Shown here: positions 13,730-26,000 of the stretch, piece after piece | Position numbering within the stretch: position 1 is the stretch's first letter | How the letters are laid out: the number at the start of each line of letters is the position of its first letter | Source of the DNA: Penelope pileata | Lineage: Eukaryota > Chordata > Aves > Galliformes > Cracidae | NCBI GenBank assembly: GCA_013396635.1 | Contig: WBMW01003833.1 | Span: forward strand, 233,025 to 297,024 | Direction of reading: 5' to 3' | DNA: 64,000 nucleotides | The notes under the pieces: model-generated | Seen by the model: the letters and a program-made list of their open reading frames with translations, nothing else | Databases searched by the model: none | What the model was told of the DNA's origin: nothing | Program-made: the position numbers and the translations under genes

Positions 13730-13737
13730 TTCACAGT
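13730..13737 (-). promoter_or_regulatory. Predicted miR-27 target site (8-mer) in PPARG 3' UTR
   Basis: The minus strand reads ACTGTGAA, a full 8-mer match to the miR-27a/b seed. It lies about 90 nt after the stop codon in the block resembling the mammalian 3' UTR. miR-27 is an established repressor of PPARG in adipocytes. That the site is used in this species is inference. Confidence 0.7.
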
Positions 13738-13773
13738 AATTTCTTAGGTATGCAAAGTTTTCTCTCAAAGAAA

Positions 13774-13781
13774 TAGTGCAA
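13774..13781 (-). promoter_or_regulatory. Predicted miR-130/301 target site (8-mer) in PPARG 3' UTR
   Basis: The minus strand reads TTGCACTA, an 8-mer match to the miR-130/301/454 seed, about 47 nt after the stop codon. The miR-130 family is a known repressor of PPARG. The nearby context (ATTGCACTATT) resembles the mammalian site from memory. Confidence 0.65.
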
Positions 13782-13827
13782 TCTGAAGAACATACATTAT
13801 GTCAGCGGATTAGAACTACTATTGTCA

Positions 13828-14075
13828 TTAATACAAGTCCTTATAGATTTCTTGTAGGAGTGGATGAAGACTCATATCTGCCTCCGTTTTCTTTATTATT
13901 TGCAACAGCTGCACATGTTCCGTTACAATCTGTCTGAGGTCCGTCATTTTCTGAAGCAATTTTGCAAACAGCTGTGATGACTCTGGATGATTCAGCTTTA
14001 GCTGGAGCTCCAAAGCTTGCAACAGATTGTCTTGTATATCTTCAATAGGCTTCACATTTAACAAACCTGGGCGAT
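13828..14075 (-). CDS. PPARG: PPARG terminal coding exon 6: helices 10-12 and AF-2 (residues 394-475 plus stop)
   Basis: The acceptor is aactag before 14075. The exon reads DRPGLLNVKPIEDIQDNLLQ and continues to HPLLQEIYKDLY, then TAA at 13830-13828. H447 in helix 10/11 and Y471 plus E469 in helix 12 are the hydrogen-bond and coactivator charge-clamp positions and are intact. The segment is near-identical to mammalian PPARG (LLQIIKKTEADM against LLQVIKKTETDM). The last exon also carries the whole short 3' UTR. Confidence 0.98.
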
Positions 14076-17000
14076 CTAGTTAAAAAAAAAATTTTATATT
14101 TATGAAGAAACACCGATCTAATTTATTAATTTCTTAGTCAATGTTAAGCATTTACATATGGCACTTACAGACAACTGTTGACAAATTCTTAATGTACTTA
14201 TTTGTAAGATTTTACTAGAATTTGCTAAAAGAAGTTTTAGAATTAGGCTTAGAAACAGTTCAAGCACACAGAGATTGGTTTATACAATACTGCAGTGCAT
14301 TTTTCAGAGTAATGTTAGAATGTCTATGGAAAAAAACAGTGAGATACACTTGGAGGATAAAAAGTCTGTACCAAGTAATCCAGTTTAGGAAAACCAACAT
14401 ATACTCAGGTGAATTTGCATGTAGTTGCCACCATTAAAAATGTTTCCTGATTGACAAGATGAATGCTAAACTATCAAAAGAAGAATAAATAAATTCAGCT
14501 TCTGAGAGAGACTTATTCCATGACTGAGGACAGAACTGGACTGATGCAGTCATCCTAACCTGAGAGATATAAAAATTTCAGGTTCAGTTCTTCTGCACAC
14601 CTGAGTTCCAGCTGCTATTAAGAAATCTCATGACAGCTTTTAGCATCAGCTTAGCCACATATGTTTATGGTAGTGGAAAACTGGAAATGCCTTTTCTGGG
14701 CTCATGCCAGCAGAGATTTACCCTCCGTAAGGAGGAATCTGAGATGCATGTTTACAACAAAAATCAGCTACTTGTGCTGCCACAGCTGCAAGAGTCCAGG
14801 ATTATCTTTGGTGTATCTTATTATTTGAAAAGAAGAAAATCTTTCCTCATTAATCATGATTACCTTTCACAATAATAGTAGTCCTGCTATTTCTGTCTGC
14901 CTCCAACTATCTCAAGTGGTTGTCATTATTATTTAACACAATTTTAATTTTTTTTCTAACTTGGAGTAATAAATGAGTTGATTCTACAGCCATAAAAGTG
15001 AGTGAAGTTGCTTAACATTATTAAATCCTCACATGTGGTAATCCTCACATCTACTGGGTAAGGCATTCTAATGATCAGAATGCTTCATGAAAAAAGTCAA
15101 TAATTTAAATAACATTTTCTGTGTAGCCATGAAATTAATTTCAGGTTGATCGATAAAAAGTAATGGCTATAGCCAGCCTTAAGTTACTTTCCAAAGGAAA
15201 TATTTCCCTTTCAGAAAGGACGGGAGGTTGAGCTATATTCAAAATTTTAAAAATAGGCTGTTATGTCCTATGATCTTAGTAACCTTTCTGTGCATCCCGC
15301 TCTACTGTCTAACTGTGGCTTGAGTTGTACACAAGAAAAAAGGCTGGGGAGAGCATATCCTTATGGATATGTTGAGATTTTACTTAAATGAGCAAAAAAT
15401 TGCAGTGCAAAATAAAAGGTAAAGCTGGCATGGAAACAAATGAATATACACAAGCCATGAATACACTTAACACACCTCTCAGGAACAGGCAATAGCTCTC
15501 AAAGAAGTGAGGTCTGGGGACAGTTTTTCAGAAATAGGAATAATAGCAAGTCTGAATATGAAGTTCAATTTTGCTTGACTCTGGTTTTATGATGCAACTG
15601 CCTACTGTTGTAAGTGACTGGAATCAATGACCCAGGATACTTCTTTTCCTTTGGAATTTCATGCCAATAGACCGTTCTTGTCTTCCAGAGATCACTTACT
15701 TACACCATTCAACTGGGAGCACCATAAAATATGATTCAGAAAGTTTGTAAGTAAATATAGAATCCTTTGAGTTGGAAATATCAGCCAGCAGGAAACTGTG
15801 TCCAAATAGTTCCTTTCTGACGATATTGCCAAAGGAAATTAATAAGGCATTTTTAAAAAATACTTAGAGAATTTTTGATAAATTGTAGATATTTATTTTT
15901 AGATAAAAAAAAAAAACTAGTTGCTTTCTTTATATTTTTTGGAAACTTCCAAGTCTGCAGTATTTCAAAACTGTTTGATAATTTTGGCCTTGTGTTGCGA
16001 TAGCTTTAAATTTTACTTATGTGTTGCAGATGAACTCCGAACTAGCTGGGTATGACTCAGTGCACAGCGATACAAAAATCAAGAAGCACAAAGACTGTGG
16101 CCTTGATTTCCTCTGAGATTAAACTCTGTTTGCCCCCTGCTTCTTTTATGGTGGGAATGTTTAGGGTGCGAGTGTTTCAGAAGTGAAACCCACCTCATAC
16201 ATTGTGCTCCCTCATGCACCTTTCAGAGTCCAGGAGGGAAGCCCAGCGCTGAGACTGGAACTTACCAATGAGCCCCTCAAATTTGGGTGCCCTAGGTCAA
16301 TTGGAGTTCCATGAGACTTAAGAGCCTAACATCCTTAAGCTCCTTTGAAAAAAAACAAGTCTAATGGTTTTATAATGACCCAGGGAACTACAGTCAGAAA
16401 AGATGACTGTGACAAAAGCCTAGGAGTTCATAAGAAGTTATTTTTAAATAGGCCAATTCAGGAGGAAGGAAAATTCCCATTGAAGGCAAGTTAGATTTTT
16501 CATGAATGAGAACTTCAGGATATGGACATTATTTTTGGGTGTTGACAGTTTGCAATACTTTCTCAGTACAAATTTCTTACAGAGGAAAACGCTGTTTCTG
16601 TTCCAAGAAACATATGTAAATGAGAAAAAAGGAAATAAGAGGCAAAGGATTTATTTCAAGTTGTTGTCAAATACTTCACGTTGTTCAGATGCTTTTTAAA
16701 TGTATATGCTCCAGATTCACTGGGTTACAATAAGAAGAGTGTATATTGTGCAGTAGGGACAACAAAAATGTATGAAGCTCCAGGTAGATGTGGCACGTGG
16801 AAAAAAATATAAAGGAAATCATTAACAGTGAACCTTGAGAAAAAATTAATTAGGTAAAATGCAGTTTGGTTACAAGTAGGCCAAAGGACAGGGACTTCAA
16901 ATGATTAAGGTGAGAGAGGACCAACAGTGAATCGGAAACTACTTTTAAGCCTCTCTGATACAGAAAATTGTTTACTGAAATTTAGGGGTTTTCACTGTCT

Positions 17001-20000
17001 GCTGTTTGCTACCTGTCTTTAATCCATTCAGACTAAGAGAGTATCATGTTTCCTTTCTTATTATTAATTTTCTTTATCCAGTGTTTCTTTAGTTTTTTTT
17101 TTTGTGTGTGTGTGTGTTGCTGTTTCATTTGAAAATTCGGCAGGAAGCTGTTTAAAACTAAGTAAGAAAAATGTTCATAGTGGCTGGGAAAGACTAATAA
17201 ACGCTTCGTTTTGCATGTCAACAGTATGACTTTGTGTAAACTTATGTCCTATACTATCTAGGGAAAAATATCTTGTTTGCTTATTTTCTTACAGATTTGG
17301 ATGCTGCTTTCATATTCCTGTCGTTAACTGCAACTTTTTCAATTCTTCACATAGGAAAATGCGATCTGCATGCTTTTATCCATACCTTTCTATTTTGCAT
17401 TTAAATATACATTCTAAAATCTTAATATGATAAAGCAGGGAAAGATATGGCTGGCTGAACAACAGTACTCCTGCTTTTGCTGAGGCCAGTATGACTCAGA
17501 AGTTTGGAGTCTTTCTCCTGAGACTGTCACATGAACTGGAGTCACCAGAATTCTGGTTCAAAGCCCACAGTCATTATCTGCAGTTCTTGGTTTGATTAGG
17601 AAGCAGGTTTTTGTTCTGCTAAAGAAGGACTTGTGTAGGCATCAAATATGGACTATTTCTTAGTACTACTCAGTGATAAATCTTCATTTTTATTTTTTTT
17701 TTTACCACACATTGTAGCAAAATTACTGAATACAGTGTTTAAACAAGCATCAGTTATTCACAGCTCAGGTTTGTAAAGGACATTCTCAGAGACCAGAAAA
17801 AGTGAATGTTGCAACATTTCTGAATTGGAATACTAGGTCGTATGTTGACTAAGAGTCTGGGTCTTTGCAGGCATACCCAACTGCAATTCCCCAACACCAC
17901 TGTATCCTAAACACTGCTCAGAATAATGTACAGGAGTTCAGGTCCATCCATAATATGTAAACATGCTACAAAATTACCTTTTGAGCCTTTTCTTTATTTG
18001 ACAACAATCACCCTGATTGAGTTTGCTCCATTGTAAGTGTGGGTTAAGTCCAATAAGGCTTAGACTATTATCAAAGAGACATTCCACTTGTTCTCCTCAA
18101 ACCTTCTTACCATGCTGGACTTCATTTCCAGCTCAGTGATGCACAGTATTTTCTAAGATGCTTTAACATGTTCACCATGGCACTCACTACTGGCTGAGGA
18201 AATGCCTCAGTGGCACAGAGTTATGCAATGGGGAAGAAGAACATCTCCTTGAAAAAGTTTCCTGAATCTCACTTTACCTAAGCATATTTTTCAAAGTTAC
18301 CGTAACTAAGATAACTTTGTAATTCAAGTTTGGCATTGTTGTTAATGGCAAAGCATTTCCTTCACAAGAACAATATGCCACTGCTCATACAGAGTGTCTC
18401 TGCCTCATCAGTATTAAATTCAGAATACTGGAACTTGTTTGCCATTTACAGTAATATTTTAAACTAAAATATGTAGACATTAAGAACAATTTTCAGCTTT
18501 GTAATCATGTGCTCACAGTAACACTTGGAATCACTGAGACAAAGCATGGCTGCACTGAACAGCTCAGAAACAAAAACATGGTTGTGGGAGTACTTTCGTT
18601 TTGTTGCTGTTACAGCTAATTTGTCAGCTTCTCATTACTGTTATATGTAATGAAAAGTAACTATTTTGATATCAAAAGGTTGAACTGGTTTATAGGATTC
18701 GTGACAATCCTTTTTACATGTGATGTTCCAGCTGGAATTCTCTCTTTCCCTTCCCTCTTCGGAGCTGCACAGGAGATAGCTCCCAGGGAGCTGCCAGCAC
18801 CAGTTTGCTAGGCAACAACGAATTTTCCTAGTGGATTCAGCTAAGATTGGTTTTTGTTTCACAAACCAGTTTTCTTTTTAGGATGTCTGTATACAGGATT
18901 TCTTGAAGCAACTGAAACATCACGGTATTCTTGGAGCTACTGAAATCTAATATGGTAATATTAGAGGTAATATGGTAATAGAGGTAAGATGTACTGGTTT
19001 TGAGATCCTATTTTCAATGAAATTATACTGGTTTGATATAAAGAGAATTCTTAAAGAAATTAAGTTCTTACATCTAAACATCCAAGTTCTTACATCTAAA
19101 ACATGTGAGAAATAGGTTTTCTGTTCCATATCATGGAAGCACACAGTTCAATATATGTAGTATCTGACTCCAAATTACACTATAGAACCATTCTCTAATT
19201 GGCAGCAAATCTTAACCATTTTCAAAATATCATCTCAGCTTGTGCAAATAACTATCATCCTTTTTAGGAAAAGAAGTTCTGAATAAAGGTCGTGAGAGAT
19301 CTTTGTTATCACAAAATTAAAGGATTTTCCTGAAGTGAATACATATTTAGGGCATTGATTTAAGCACTAAGTAGTAAAATTCATGTAGTTCAAATTATTC
19401 TTAAAAAAAAAAATAAACTCAACATCTTGATAAATCGGGTTCAGAGTAGTCAATATTTTTTTGTGTGGATCCTTGTTCTCCTGAGATCTAAAATGTCTGA
19501 TTAGTTACATCATACCTATTTCCTCTAATGTAAACCAAACATCACTGAAGTATAGCAGATCTAGTTTTGCAGATTGCAAGTTCCCTTTTTTCAATTAGGA
19601 GTGCATTTTTAGAGGCCTGTTTCTCATCTGTTAAATTTAATTATATTAGAAAATGCAAAATAGTAGCATGTTTTGTGTTGTGCCCTAATAGGCTTGTATC
19701 ATTTCTCCTCCCCCATCTAAGTCGACCAAAAATATACCAGTAACATATTTTCCCGGACTGAATTAATTCAGAGTCTTCAGGGATCACTGTGTTCAAAGGT
19801 TTGCACAAGAAAATGTCTTCTGGGAACTGTACTTACTTGAATGGATTTAGTTGTCTAATAAACCATATTATGATACTACATTTTTACTGAATGAAACTGA
19901 ATGCCAGAAATTTTATGTGAATTTAAATGTATAGGAAGCTTTGCAAGGCAAGCAATGCACTCTCAACAGAATGTTTGATTTTAGAACAATAGCATGTGGT

Positions 20001-23000
20001 TGTTGTGTTTGATTGCTTAAACATAATTCAATAATAAAATACTCTGCATTGCCCTGTGGAGGATCTGAATTCAGAACATTCAGCACATTCCTCCCATTGA
20101 TATCTGTACCACCGGTCCAAGCCAAAGTACACACAGTTGGTTAAATTTTCTTTGCGCGACATCACTAAGTTGATAGTATTAGCCAAAGAAAAAGAACCTC
20201 AATCTGACCTGAAATGTATATCTGATATCACAAATTCTTGGTCAAAATGATTCTAAGTGAACTACATCTGGGTTGCTAATTCACAAAACGGAATAGTTAT
20301 ATCACCTCAGAAGCAGAGAAAACATACTGACTGTCTCCAGCACAAGCTGAACATCCAATGTCTTTCGAATGAGGTGTTAGAATGAACGTAGCCTGATACC
20401 TGGACTCTCAGATGCTTTGTTTGCTCAAAGCATAACACTAATGCAAACAGAGAAGCTTAGGAAAAGTGAAGAGAGCAGACACAAAAATGCCTGTTTTTCT
20501 CAGGCATTTGCGGATCATTTTCCTGAGAAATCCATTTCTTTTTTTCCCCTCTTAAAGGCAAACAAAATCTGGTGTGAGTTAAAAACCCAAAACCAATAAA
20601 AACCCATCCCAATCTTGTAAGTCAAATGCCACATATATTTTGAATTTTTTACAGAGTCAAAGTTATTTGTGTTCAATTAGTAAGCCACACAATCTAATTG
20701 CAGGTTTAAAAAAATCCTCACACAGAAGATAGACTTTCAGAAGGTCTTGCCAGTGACATTCCACCCCTCCTTTTTTCAAAAGATAGCCCTTATTTATTTA
20801 TTTTTTAATTAAATGATCTGCTGATTTGGCAGACATTTCCAGCTCCATTGCTAATACCAGGTCACTTACACTTTCAGTTTCTGCTTGAAACTGAAAAAGT
20901 GGCAAACAACATCAAGAAAGCTGAAAGCTAATAAAAAACTGCCTGTAAATAAACTCACTCCCATCCCTTACTGCAGAGCATTTTCCTATTTGGACAGGAA
21001 TTAAAAGTGTCAATTCTATTATGTAATACTATAAATAAAAGACAGCACTTACCTCCACTTAGTATGATGACAGCTATAAATATTGCCAGGTCACTGTCAT
21101 CTAATTCCAGTGCATTGAACTTCACAGCAAACTCAAACTTGGGCTCCAAAAAGTCACAGAAAGGTTTTCTCAGACTCTTCAGAAACTCCCGTGTCATGAA
21201 TCCTTGTCCATCAGATATAAGAACTCCATCTTTATTCATCAGAGAAGCCAGGAGAGTATATATGATCTCATGGACACCGTATTTCAGGAGAGTTACTTGA
21301 TCATTCAGGTCAAGATTCACAAAACCTGGAATGTTCTTGGCAAATTCTGTAATCTCCTGCACCGCCTCCACAGAGCGAAACTGACATCGCTGGAAAATGC
21401 GAATTGCTACCTCTTTGTTCTGCTCCTGCAGCGGTGAGACGTGCTTGCACTTGATCTGATCTTCTCCCATCTTTAAAGAGTTCATGTCATAAATAACAAA
21501 TGGCTAAAAATGAAAGGAGAATACAAGTTACTTTCACATCTTTTCTATGAACATTTGACTCCTGAGAAACTGAAGTAACATACCCAGGTATAATTCATCA
21601 GAAAACACTTAGAACTGCATGGGCAGTGTACCAAGGGCAGTCACTTTGGGGTTAAATCTTCATAAACCTATTAAAGCAAATATCATCATAATGTTAAAAT
21701 GACTTACAGAACGGACAGGTACTTCCTAAGGGTTTCTCACGTTCTGTGAATGCACATGCTAAAAATAGGGTTTTGGGTGACACTTTTCTTAACGGGAGGG
21801 GTGAGGGGGTAGGAACGTTTAAAATATCCATGACTCCCCTCTCCCCCCTTCTCTTTTTCTTTTCATTTTACAAAAGTTCTGTAACACTCATTAACAAAAG
21901 ATGAAAATGCTACTCGTGTTACCTAAATGTTACTGGCTTAAATATAACTAGTAAGCGTACAGCAATGTCTGCACTTCTCATGATACAACTTGTTTTTGTG
22001 GAGAGACACATATGTTCACATTTTGATTAATTCAAATGCTGTTGTATTCTTTTCATGTTCTATCCTTTTAGAAAGTACTGTAAGAAATATAAATTTTATG
22101 GTATTAATTATCTGATGAATTTAACCTTTTGCTGTTAATTACTTTAAAAATTACAAGGTTAGGATGTATTTAAGGTTAAAAAAATTGTCCATGGGGGAAG
22201 AAAACACAAATAACATGATACAAACTACAGCAGCACAATTCAGAACACAAGAATGAGTCTGCCTGTGAAATAAATTCAATTGGAGTAAATCAATTTTGAA
22301 AACAGATTAGAAAAAGCAATGCCAAGGAAACTTTGGTTAGGATCTGGAAACGGTCCATTTCAGAATATGCAGAAGCATCCTCTGACTTTGAAACGGTGGA
22401 TAATTGAGGATTTCTTGAATTTACCTGAAGAATCTTTTCCTTAGAGGATAAACGACTAAATAGTTCAATGCTGCACCGAACAAATATCTGATATTAATAA
22501 CTTTGTTAACGTGCTTGATTAATTAATTAAAATAAAAGGAATTACAGAATGGGACTAGAGAAATATGTTTGTTAATTTAAGATCCTTCATCACTTCAGGT
22601 TCTAATGCCATGGGTGCTCATTCTTTTTCATATTCACTTCAAGCTGCAGAAGAGATTAAAAAAACAACCCAAGCCATCCTATTCACAGTCAGCAGTCCTC
22701 TCTCATTGAATTTCAGGAGCTTCCACAAGCTGATTCTATTCCAAATTCATTAAGCCAGCTTTGAAGTCTATTCAGTGCTAAATTGTTATGGAATTTTTAC
22801 AACTGGAAATAGCTACTTTGCGTGTGGTGGTGCTTCTGTAGATGATGTTGCCCACAGATCCTTACTGCTACCCACCAGCTAGAGTTTACCACTCCCACAG
22901 TTCCGCTGATGGAGATTGTGAAAGTGGCCAGTCGTTTGATCTGGGCCACGCTGAACACAGATCTCCAACCCGCTTCTGCTAGGAAGAGAGGGAGGGATGA

Positions 23001-26000
23001 CAGCTGTCATAGTTTTGTCTTTAATTGATACAGCTGCTTGGAAAACAAAGGGTCTATGCGTGAACTGAAATAACAGTATCTGCACGAGAGGATTTCAGTT
23101 TCCAAACTGGTTTAGTTAACTAAATATTCTGCTCCTTACAGGACCAATGAAATCAGTGCTGTCACTTTCACAGTAACAGCATGTAACCACAGACCAGGAG
23201 CTTTAGTTAAATACAGTGTTTTTTTCCACTTGCATTAGGATTTTGGTGTGAAATTAAAAATAATATGCACAGCACTGAGAAAAGCCAGCAGAAGAAGATA
23301 TTTTTCAAGTTGCAGTGCTGTTCTGGCAGCAGAAAAAATATTCTGCATATGCATACATATATGTAAAACAGTGGAATAACAAGACAGAGAGTAGTCTTTT
23401 AAAAATGCATGTTTTAGTACTGGTAGGTCATTCTGTTCTTTCTAGAAAATCCTAAATAGCAGTATTAAGTATAAGAAAAATTATTCTGAACACATGCACA
23501 AAATTTAGAATGACTGCTTTAAACCACCATCTTACTGACAATATAAGATGAAAATCAAGATTTCAAAATCACTAAGAAAAAAAACATTCAAATGTACCTT
23601 ATTACTAGAATCTTACGTCAAAAGAGCACTACATATTCCAAAGAGGATAAGCTACTTAGTAGTTTTAATTTTGACACACAGATTTAGCACATCTGATCAT
23701 TTTCAAGTGATGTAGTCTAATAGTCTAACTTAGAAATCCCACTTAACAGTTGGTATTAACTCCAAAACCTAATAATTTGAATGCCAATAATATGGATAGA
23801 TTATTATTGGCTATCTTACCCTAAAAATTTGGAAAATACTCTTATCCACTGTTAATAAATGTGGTGGTAGTTTTGGGATAAGGAAGCAAACAATCAGGTT
23901 ATCTTCTTTGTATTCAAATTCAGAGAATACACTACAGTAAGAAAATCTCAGTCACACACACCACTTGTATGATGTTTCCCATTGCAAATACAGAGTTATT
24001 GAGAACACAAATACAGAAAATTAAACTGCTGTGTTTATTCCTTCCTAGGAACCTATGCTTCTGATAAAGAGAGGGAACTGTGGAAAGACTCTGAAAAAGC
24101 TATGATCCTCAAGTGGTCTTGATGCATCAGCTTTCTGCAGAAGAAACAAACCACAGTAGCTCAAACTTTATACACTCCAAATTGAAAGCATCCACCACAT
24201 ATAAAGGTTTGTTTCTTTTGTTGTGTTTTTTTTTTTTTTTTGGCTGCAAACAAATTAGATACCACATTCAAATTATGATTTTAACTGCCTATAGAAGACA
24301 GCTCCCTCAAAAACACTTTCCTACCTTTGAATTCATGAAGAAAACTAAATACAGTTGCTGTCGAAATCCTGGCTATAAATTTTCTGCCAATTGTTTTAGA
24401 AAATATGTCAAACTAAGAGTTACTAGTTTGGGAAATGTTATTTTGATCTTTAGTTTAGTTTAGATCTATTGATCTTTAGTTACAACAACAGTGATAAAAT
24501 TGAAAACTATTATAATTATCAGACCTTAGTCATCCTTCTTCCCACTGACCTAGAAGGTTAAGTACTGACAGTGAAGTTAGGAATCCACAAATACATATCT
24601 CTATGCCAAAGACTTTATTGTGCTTTCTCCTAAAATTCAACTTGTCTCAGCATAGAATACTGATCTGATCCAAGATAATCCAGTTCAGTGCAGGAAGTCA
24701 TCAGAGCATCATCATAGTAAGCAACATAGTTAAAGGCTAGTGATGCTCTTGGCACTGTGAATCATTTGACACTTATGAAAAAGAATATTTCTTTGGATAC
24801 AGGCAGCACTGATAATATTCTACGATAACATGTTATGATATGGATGCTTGAATAGTATAGCAACCAATTGCTGACAGCTAGATAGCTGCTTTAAACAGAT
24901 AGTGTGGAAGATAACCTCTGGTAAAGGAGAAGGAAAACGGGAAGAATGGATCAGAGAATACAAAAAGGTTAAGATGACCTTCAAATTCTTGTACTGGTTT
25001 CAAGTATTTTATTAGGTGAACTTGGAGTTTTTTCAAATAATGTTTACTTATCCTATCTAAAAACATTTCCTGTGTTTCAGACACAGCTTGAAACATGCAA
25101 CTGCCAACAGCAAAGTTTTTTTTCTTTTCTTTTTTTTAAAAAGATGTGCTGCTAATGTGGTAAATCATTTACTCAAAAGAAAAAAAAAAGAAAACAGAAG
25201 GAACTAACTGATTTGTCTGTTGTCTTTCCTGTCAAGATCGCCCTCGCCTTGGCTTTGGTCAGAGGGAAGGACTTTATGTATGAGTCATACAAATGCTTGG
25301 CAAGTGCTCGCAGATCAGCAGATTCAGGGTTTAACTGGTCGATGTCGCTGGAAATCTCTGCCAACAGCTTCTCCTTCTCCGCTTGTGGCATTCGCCCAAA
25401 CCTGATGGCTGAAAAAGATGACAAATAATTACCATAGCTGTAGTTGCACCTACAAATGCATATTTTAATATCTTTTTCTGTCACCTTTTATTATAAGCTG
25501 TTCACCTTTTTCTTAAAACAGTACATAGGCAAGTAAGAGGAAGATGATTCTAACCTGTAATATAGCCAAACTACTGAAGTGCTTCAGAGATATGTAAACA
25601 AACCAATCTCAAAGAGGAAATAATCTATGCGCCCAAATAAATTACAGTATCTTACAGCTCTGAAATGCAAAGCTATTGTCAGCTCACCTGACAGCCAGAG
25701 TTGGTGAAAAACCACTGATTCTGCCTCTAACCTAAATAAAATGTAAAGAATCTTTAAGCTATTAAAATTTAGTTGACTTAGGGAAGGAACCACTGTTCAG
25801 CTTTGTATGGTTTTGGGCAAGTCACCATATGAATCTCAGCTTCTTCGTTTGTTTAGAAACAAAACATCCACATGCCTCGCAGGAATAAATTTCTAAATAG
25901 TTCAACAGACCTTAATGTATCAAGTGATATAAAATGTTACCAAAATAATTAAGGAATGAGAAAGAAGCTTGTGCAGGGAATGAAAACTGTGAAAAGTCTG

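Larger units (their letters stand above)
13607..13827 (-). other. PPARG: PPARG 3' untranslated region
   Basis: It follows the TAA directly. The end is inferred about 30 nt past the ATTAAA at 13642-13637, giving about 220 nt, close to the length of the short mammalian PPARG 3' UTR. The distal half (minus strand, about 13700 to 13610: TTTATGCATATTGTTTATAA and onward) closely resembles what I recall of the human 3' UTR end, which suggests conserved post-transcriptional control. It contains seed matches for miR-130/301 and miR-27, listed separately. The exact cleavage base is inferred. Confidence 0.8.
14076..21052 (-). other. PPARG: PPARG intron 5 (6,977 bp)
   Basis: Donor gtaagt at the 21052 side and acceptor aactag at the 14076 side. 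The body is AT-rich with no recognised gene. It holds short tandem duplications at 15025-15050, 18948-18980 and 19062-19100, a (GT)7 run at 17104-17117 and T/A homopolymers (for example 15906-15917). No interspersed repeat is recognised. Confidence 0.9.

Noticed and set aside
20955..21485. A 176-codon minus-strand open frame
   Set aside because: It is PPARG exon 5 read past its donor (gtaagt at 21052) into the intron. The tail after IILSG is intronic.
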